Source: Reticulitermes lucifugus (Eukaryota; Arthropoda; Insecta; Blattodea; Rhinotermitidae). Taken from it: a stretch of 64,000 nucleotides of DNA. The notes under the pieces are model-generated. The model worked only from the letters and a program-made list of their open reading frames with translations. It had not been told where the DNA came from and made no database searches. The DNA lies in NCBI GenBank assembly GCA_026260175.1, contig JAKCWW010000092.1, forward strand, positions 108,048 to 172,047, given 5' to 3'. Numbering within the stretch: the first letter of the stretch is position 1; each line of letters begins with the position of its first letter. The position numbers and the translations under genes are program-made. This document shows positions 58,269-64,000 of this stretch, piece after piece.

Positions 58269-58868
58269 TATGGCACTCAACTAGACTTTGCAAATAGCTT
58301 CTGGCTCCGTTATCAGATAAGAGTAAAGACAACACCTACTTATTTGAGCCCGATAGGTAAGGATATTATCAATCTCTGGGCAACCTGTGTCATTTCAGAT
58401 AACACCGTATGCTGTATAAGTCTGAGATAAGCTATTTTTCAAAGAGGTACTAAAGATATTTTTTTGAACCAGAAATAATAAAATAAAAGTATTGGGTACA
58501 AATATTGCATTTTTAAATACTGGACGATGGACAAAGTACAAAATCGAAAGGGAAATAAATCTGTAACCATATTGATTTTTACTGAGAGGTCCCACGTCAA
58601 AATTATGACCCAAAAGCAGGCCTATTATGATTAAAAATTTTTTATCAGTTTTTTATTGACAAATTGAGGACAGTATCGTATATTAGGACGTCCTTATTAC
58701 TGCTACATCAATTACAGTTCATCCTTCTCTAATTACCATAACATTACTCTACATGTGGTCTGAGACCAATTTGAGCCCAAATTGCTTTCTCGGTTCCTAT
58801 TCATGTAACAACTCTTTTGACAGCATCCTCCCATCTCCAATCGCCATTTGGCCATTCCTTCTCTCAGG
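58269..58868. other. spacer with copy 2 of the 27.08-kb short repeat
   Basis: 58511-58543 (TACTGGACGATGGACAAAG, then TACAAAA) pairs with 27075-27108. Otherwise nothing is supported. Confidence 0.45.
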
Positions 58869-59005
58869 CGTTTATCACAGGCAGCTAACTGCGGAAGCAC
58901 TTCTCCGACAACACCCTCGTCCATGTGGGGTTTGTTTTGGACGTAGTGGCGATGGGACAGACTTTTCTCCGAGTAGCTCCATTTCCCCTGTCAGTGTCAT
59001 ACCAC
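58869..59005 (+). mobile_element. SINE family S4, degraded
   Basis: CAGCTAACTGCGGAAGCAC, CATGTGGGGTTTGTTTTGG, GTAGTGGCGATGGGACAG and TTTTCTCCGAGTAGCTCC follow the S4 order on plus. The B box is destroyed. The frame reads 'RSGDGTDFSPSSSISPVSVI', the same phrase as 'QSGTGTGFSPNTSGFPC' at 21.4 kb. Confidence 0.7.
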
Positions 59006-59734
59006 GAATGCCCCATACCCTATTTCATTTGTCTATACTCAGCTTTGCATAATCTTAGCAATTTACAGCTTCGTTAAGCAAACAATTTCTCTGTTTCTCT
59101 CTCACGCACTCGTCGCCCTTCAAAAGGTTTCACTACCAAACTTTCGACTACAATTCCGAGCATATCCTCTCCTTCATTTAACTGAACTCTAAATTCTAAT
59201 CAAACCTTGTGTATCCCCACGTTTTTGGCTAAGTAACATCTTCAAATTTAGTTAATCCAACTCTCATTATTATTACTATTCTTTCTCCTCTTTTTATCGT
59301 CCCATGCCTTTTACTTGCTACGTGATCTGCTTTCTCAAAAAACTGTCACTCTTGTTTTATCAATTCTCATGTGTCAAATTGGTGTTCTCATCCGTGCACA
59401 CCTCTGTGGGTACTTATTTTTCTTTTCCTCTGAGATCACATGAGAAGGCTATGTCCTTTCACGGATCATTATTATGATATAGCTTTCTACGTATATGGTT
59501 CTTCCAATTTAAATGGTAATTCTTTATGTTGTCTACTACGTAGCTTGCTGCATGCGTATCATTTTGTACTCTGTTGTGTAAGGTTATTCCCAGTAGTGTT
59601 ATATTTTATGCACTCACTCTCTAATCTCCTGCTGTCATTCTTTACCTCATGTAAAAATTTTCCTCTCTGCAACTCAACTTCTTTCTACCCTTTCGGCTTT
59701 TTGTGAAGATAATAAAGAAAGACTTTTATAGACG
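59006..59734. other. no recognisable feature
   Basis: Pyrimidine-rich spacer with no supported gene. Confidence 0.4.
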
Positions 59735-60400
59735 CCACGTCCTTTCTTTGTCTGTCTGTGGGAGACCTAGAGTTAGTGTCTAGAACTTTTGTAAGATATT
59801 TATGAAACTCGATAGTTATTTAAAACCCTGTCGAGAAAGCATTAAATTCGTGAAAATCAGCATAATGAGAGCCATACGTTACTTAATATGGGAAATGAAC
59901 TTCTACTTATAATTTATGTATTGCCGGATATGAGTGAAACTCGATACTAAAAATCTCCATTTCATACCGTTGAATAATTTTTATTTTCCTGAAAATAAAT
60001 ACAGTAAAAAGCGTAATTTATATAATGGCCCATAGGAGACTTTTCCTATTGCCTAAAGTTTTCATCAGATTTAAATAAAATTCTGCTTATGTCTACATAA
60101 ATTTATTGTGAAATCTTAAGTTTTGTAAATATCGGCGCAGTTAAACAATGATTTGCTTTTAAGAACAAACGCCGTTCTATCAGTACTTCCACATTTATTT
60201 CCATTTTGGGTACAATTTGCTATAAAAGAACTGTAGATAATCTAAGCCTTTGTGAGTTTCTTGAAAATCGGCACAGGAAGGGCAGTAATATTTTCATGGG
60301 AATAAATGTAATTCCATTTTTGCGTATACCGTCAAATCATACGACATTCTGAAAAATCAAGAAAGTCTTGGTAAGTTCTCTGTACTGCGTCACTGTGTAC
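59735..60400 (+). repeat. ~137-bp repeat mini-array, locus D
   Basis: Boxes at about 59846 (ATTCGTGAAAATCAGC), 59985 (TTTCCTGAAAATAAATACAG), 60120 (TTTTGTAAATATCGGCGCAG) and 60257 (TTTCTTGAAAATCGGCACAG), spaced 135-139 bp. It is the clearest periodicity of the four loci. It begins after a CTTTGTCTGTCTGTG stretch. Confidence 0.7.
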
Positions 60401-62232
60401 AGCATTTGCAGTCTCCTTTCCATATACTCCATGGGATGGTCTGTGTTTTTCATTCAGAATAACAGACCATCTATAGCTTTTATTTATGTTACCAGATAAG
60501 CAGATACCACTAAGCAGGTTTGTTATATTTGTAGATTTCAGTTTTATGTACCTTCGGCTATGTCAAGGCTGATCAAAATAATCTATCAAATTTTTGGCAA
60601 CCATAAGGGTACAAAAAGCTGAGAAACTTTTATTGAACCTTCGATTTTGATATTGAAAGAAAACACTTTCAGAAAAATACGGACGTTAAGCTAAATTTTC
60701 GGACAAGGATGTTTGTAACTGCTTGTCCTAATTTTACAAAGTGAGTCGAATTGATGGGTAGAGCACACGGACATTTGTTCTTGAGGAAAATGTTATATTA
60801 CAACGTAGAAATGCTCTGTATTAGATGTATGCAAAGGATCTTGCCTTACAGGAAAGTTCTAAGAGTGTTTCGAGGAACATCAGCCACATTCGCCCTACAA
60901 TGCTATGCAATAGAAAGATTAATGTTCATATTTCATTACATAATAAATGCCACTAATAATTACATCAATGTATGGGTTTGTGGTGTAGGTGTACAGGATA
61001 TCCACCAGTAACATTGATACTACTCAACAATGTGTTCAATGTACACCAAATATTTACTTCAACAAAATAGAGTGCACATATGAGGAAACGTTTCATTCTC
61101 ATCCTCAAAACATTGGTTCCAAGATTTTTCTTGATTATGCACATTTAAATTTTCCGATCTGCAGTTCTTTGAGGACGAATGTCATGGACAAAGTATGACT
61201 GAAAGATATTCTATCTGATAACCGCCATTATGGTCAGTCACTCTTTGAAAAATCTGTTTTTTCCAAGAAATTATCTGGAAATTCTCTCTGAGAATCGTGT
61301 AAGTTGCTCTGAGTGTTCGTTAGAAACACTCTTAATATTATCGGACTCATAATAAGCGTTTTCGAAGGTTTGTACAAAATTAATTACATAATATTTTGGA
61401 GAAACAGCACGAACATTCAAAGTTTTGGAAATGTCTTCGCACTTGCCTGAAAATTTCAATTTACGATTTCCTTTCAAAATAATTGCCATCTGTTCTGCAG
61501 TACAAGGTGCCATCGTAAAAACTAATGCTGTCAAATATTTGTAAATCCCCAGCATTAATTGAAGGATGTGGATATCAGAATAAATGATCCCACATATAAA
61601 AAATAAATTTAAATATATCCGTTGTGTAAATAACATGTGCTTACTGATGAACGCTACGGGCAATAAAAGCATCTATATTTAAGGGTAAAGAAACTTTGAC
61701 TAACCTAAATCGAGACAGTAACAGACACGGACAACAGCGAACGCGTTATATATTAGCAGGTGATGTACGTGTTGTCATGCTTGAACCCACTTTCTGCTAT
61801 TGAAATGACTGGAGCTTCAATGTGAAATATGAATTCTGGCTGCTATCTAAAATCGGAGTCATGTACCCTGGTTTGGTACTGTCACTGCAGGATGATAGGT
61901 AAATCAGCTATTTCTCACCGTGGTGTGTAATGTAATATTTATACACCTTCAAGGCGTGACATTTGTTGCAGGCTTATGATGTGACGTGGTGGGTGGAGAC
62001 TACAATGTAAAGATGAGATTCTTACACAAATGTGACACACAAGAAAAGATAGAAATAAAAAGAATTTAGAAATTTAAAATTAGGAGAGGAATAAAAGAAC
62101 GAGAATTTCAGAGATCTGCCCATATAAAAATTGTTTCTATTTCATATATTTAGAGAGCTTTTCTTATCATTTAGTTTATGTGAGTAAGTAATTACTTAAG
62201 TACAATTTCTGTTTCACTGCGCTACAAACCAG
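60401..62232. other. spacer; one longer open frame, not called
   Basis: The minus frame 61271-61672 (133 codons, 'APCTAEQMAIILKGNRKLKF' in the middle, hydrophobic N-terminal third) is the longest gap-free frame in the window. I recognise no domain, and a frame this long is close to chance expectation at this base composition. Confidence 0.4.
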
Positions 62233-62502
62233 AACGTCGCGGGTTCGATTCCCGATGGTGTCACTGGAATTTTTCACTGACATAATCGTTTCGGGCGCAC
62301 TATGGCCCTGGGGTCGACTCAGCCTCTAACAGAAATGAGTACCAGGAATATTTCCTGGCGGTAAAGGCGGCCGGTGCGTAGGGCTGACAACCTTACCACC
62401 TTCATGTGCCGATTGTCTAAAANCCTGGGAGCCTCGACCTCCTGGAGCCCTAAGGGCCTTCCTAGGCCTGTATGGGACTGCTTTACATTTACCTTTACAA
62501 TT
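62233..62502 (+). mobile_element. tRNA-derived SINE, family S2, near complete body
   Basis: CGTCGCGGGTTCGATTCCC, then GATGGTGTCACTGGAATT, CACTATGGCCCTGGGGTC, CAGCCTCTAACAGAAATGAG, GCGGCCGGTGCGTAGGGCTG, GCCGATTGTCT, a single N at 62423, GAGCCTCGACCTCCTGGAGC, and the tail GCTTTACATTTACCTTTAC. The A-box half is missing, as in the other S2 copies. Confidence 0.9.
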
Positions 62503-63159
62503 TCTGTTTAAAGTCATCTAAGTTGAATTTGTTTAATATATCTCCAAATTTTTAGTCGCTTTACATATAAATATTTTCCTGAAAATCACACAAAACTTGT
62601 GATGATAACTCATGTTTACTATATATTAAACCAAATTTCGCAAGCCTAGGTTCATTTTTCCATTAATCTCATTCAAACTGAAAATGAAAAGAAAGTCCCA
62701 CATCCGTTACGTCTTTATTTTGTATTATACAAGAATATTACATCAAGATTTGCATGGATTTCCTACACATATTAACGTTCAGTATTTCAGAACCTGAGGG
62801 TATTCCTGTTTGATGCATTTCCGATTCGGAATAATATAAAGGCAGGAAATGTTCTATTGACACTAGTTTTCAAACTTAATTAAAGTATGCCATTATGAAT
62901 ATCAAAGGAAACTAGAAGCCACTGAAATTTGAATGCGTCATATCAGTTTCTGGGTTACGCTGTTACAATTAATGTACTGGGCGAAACAAATAAACACAAT
63001 AAAAAATAAGAAGCCTTATTTGGCACCAGTAAGGAGGGAGAGAAAATTGTTTTACTTAAAGAGTTTTTGAAGTGCTAGGTGTAAGCTATACAAATGAATT
63101 ATTAGTACGGAGTAATAGTGGAATCATAACGACAGAGGAACATCGAAGTAGTCGGAAGA
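62503..63159. other. no recognisable feature
   Basis: A+T-rich spacer. Confidence 0.4.
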
Positions 63160-63244
63160 AAATCTAACCCAGACCCAGTCTAACCACCAAAAATCCCACA
63201 TAGAGTAGTCTGAGATTGAAACTGGTCCTTCAAGGTGCGAGGTT
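63160..63244 (-). mobile_element. SINE family S4 fragment, heavily degraded
   Basis: CCAGACCCAGTCTAACCACC, AAAAATCCCACATAGAGTAG and GGTCCTTCAAGGTGCGAGG loosely follow the S4 minus-strand order (accaccacaaatcccacat, gtcctccgcggtgag). Confidence 0.4.
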
Positions 63245-63960
63245 GGTCTAAACGTAAATGCCAAGAAAAGTAAGTATAGGTTCTTTCCTAATGAACAGAA
63301 TGCTGGACAAAATCACGAAGCAAATCTAACCAATATATTCTTAGAATATGTGACAAAATTCAAAATTTTAGAAGATATTGGATAACCAAAATTGCATGCA
63401 TCAAAAATGAAGAGCTGATGAAATTCGGGGAATTTCTGCTACAATTCTGCAAAGACTTGTTTCTTCTTTCCACTTATTGTGAATAATATCAAAATAAATT
63501 TAAAAAAGTTATAATTTTTTGTTATTTTATATGGGTGTGAAATTTGGTCTTTCCAATTAAGGGAAGGACATAAGCAGAAGACGTTCGAAAATATGACTTT
63601 GAGGGAGGCATTTGTACATAAGGGGGCAGGAAATAACACAAAATTGAAAAAACCTGCATAATAAAGATCTTCATGGCTTCTACTCTTTACCACACTTTAA
63701 TAGGGCTATTGTTTCGAGGAAGAGATGGTTGGATATGTGACATGTACTTAAGAGAAGAGAAATTTTTAAAACAGTTTTAGGATAAGGAAGTCTGAAGGAA
63801 GGAGGCCACTTCGAAGATTTTAATGTAGATGGGAGAATTTGGGTCTTAAAGGAATAGAATTAGATGTATTGGAGAGGATCAATCTGGCGTAAGATAGAAA
63901 CAGTCATTGGGTTGTTGTGAACACGGCAACAAGACATTTCATTCATTCTTTAGTCTGTCT
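63245..63960 (+). mobile_element. degenerate non-LTR reverse-transcriptase ORF, C-terminal half (R1t)
   Basis: Reading across frames gives 'NVNAKKSKYRF', 'NEQNAGQNHEANL', 'VTKFKIL', 'FCYNSA', 'NNIKINLKK', 'ILYGCEIWSF', 'KTFENMTLREAFVH', then the nucleotide blocks AATGTAGATGGGAG and GGCGTAAGATAG. This is the longest R1t piece in the window, reaching upstream into the last part of the RT domain before the 'YGCETW' block. It has many stops and indels. Confidence 0.75.
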
Positions 63961-64000
63961 TACGACAGGTCCGTAGCCTCTTCCAAAGCGAGTTCTCCAC

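Noticed and set aside
58050-58430. 126-codon plus-strand open frame
   Set aside because: It reads through the (TAC)n microsatellite. The Tyr, Thr and Leu runs are repeat artefacts.
61271-61672. 133-codon minus-strand open frame as a possible gene (chemoreceptor-like hydrophobic N-terminal part considered)
   Set aside because: No recognisable domain or splice context. A rough estimate from the base composition expects about one gap-free frame of this length in 64 kb by chance.
1-64000. CRISPR array, operon or bacterial-type features
   Set aside because: Tandem repeats present have no unique spacers. Composition, SINEs and non-LTR remnants are eukaryotic.

Overview
The window looks like intergenic or intronic DNA from a large, repeat-rich insect genome. 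It is A+T-rich (about one third G+C by eye). It is full of tRNA-derived SINEs, decayed non-LTR retrotransposon tails, short foldback elements, small tandem arrays and microsatellites. I found no intact protein-coding gene, no rRNA gene and no convincing functional tRNA gene. The SINE types, and the peptide strings they produce in translation (for example 'MPPAGFEPTIPASE' and 'MAQAVSRR'), are ones I associate with cockroaches, most likely Periplaneta americana. That attribution is from recall, not from a search.

Layout. 0-5 kb: two mini-arrays of a ~137-bp repeat, a SINE, a perfect 28-bp-arm palindrome, and a 461-base assembly gap. 5-15 kb: an 86-bp inverted-repeat element with a hammerhead-like hairpin, SINE copies at 7.2, 8.8 and 9.4 kb, and a minus-strand reverse-transcriptase tail at 14.1 kb. 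15-28 kb: SINEs of four families, a 228-bp piggyBac-like MITE with TTAA duplications, a second palindrome related to the one at 2.2 kb, and a retrotransposon tail interrupted by a 66-N gap. 28-45 kb: two more retrotransposon tails that end in (TTAG)/(TCAG)-type simple repeats, a 132-bp tandem repeat, hammerhead-like motifs at 31.3 and 35.8-35.9 kb, and more SINEs. 45-64 kb: two further ~137-bp mini-arrays, a (CA)n tract, a retrotransposon tail broken by a foldback insert, a 14-copy 38-bp array with a 76-bp higher-order period, (TAC)n arrays, SINEs, and a long degenerate reverse-transcriptase remnant at the right end.

No genes work together here. The main story is interacting repeats: non-autonomous SINEs beside broken non-LTR elements that may once have supplied their enzymes, and foldback elements inserted into older retroelements.

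The most interesting pattern is a set of dispersed short hairpins sharing a CUGANGA / stem / GAAA / palindrome / UA layout. Their paired bases differ between copies in a compensating way. This resembles hammerhead ribozymes of Penelope-like elements and retrozymes, with one extra unpaired U that makes self-cleavage uncertain. The second most interesting pattern is the pair of related palindromes at 2.2 and 22.6 kb, which differ by an insertion mirrored in both arms.
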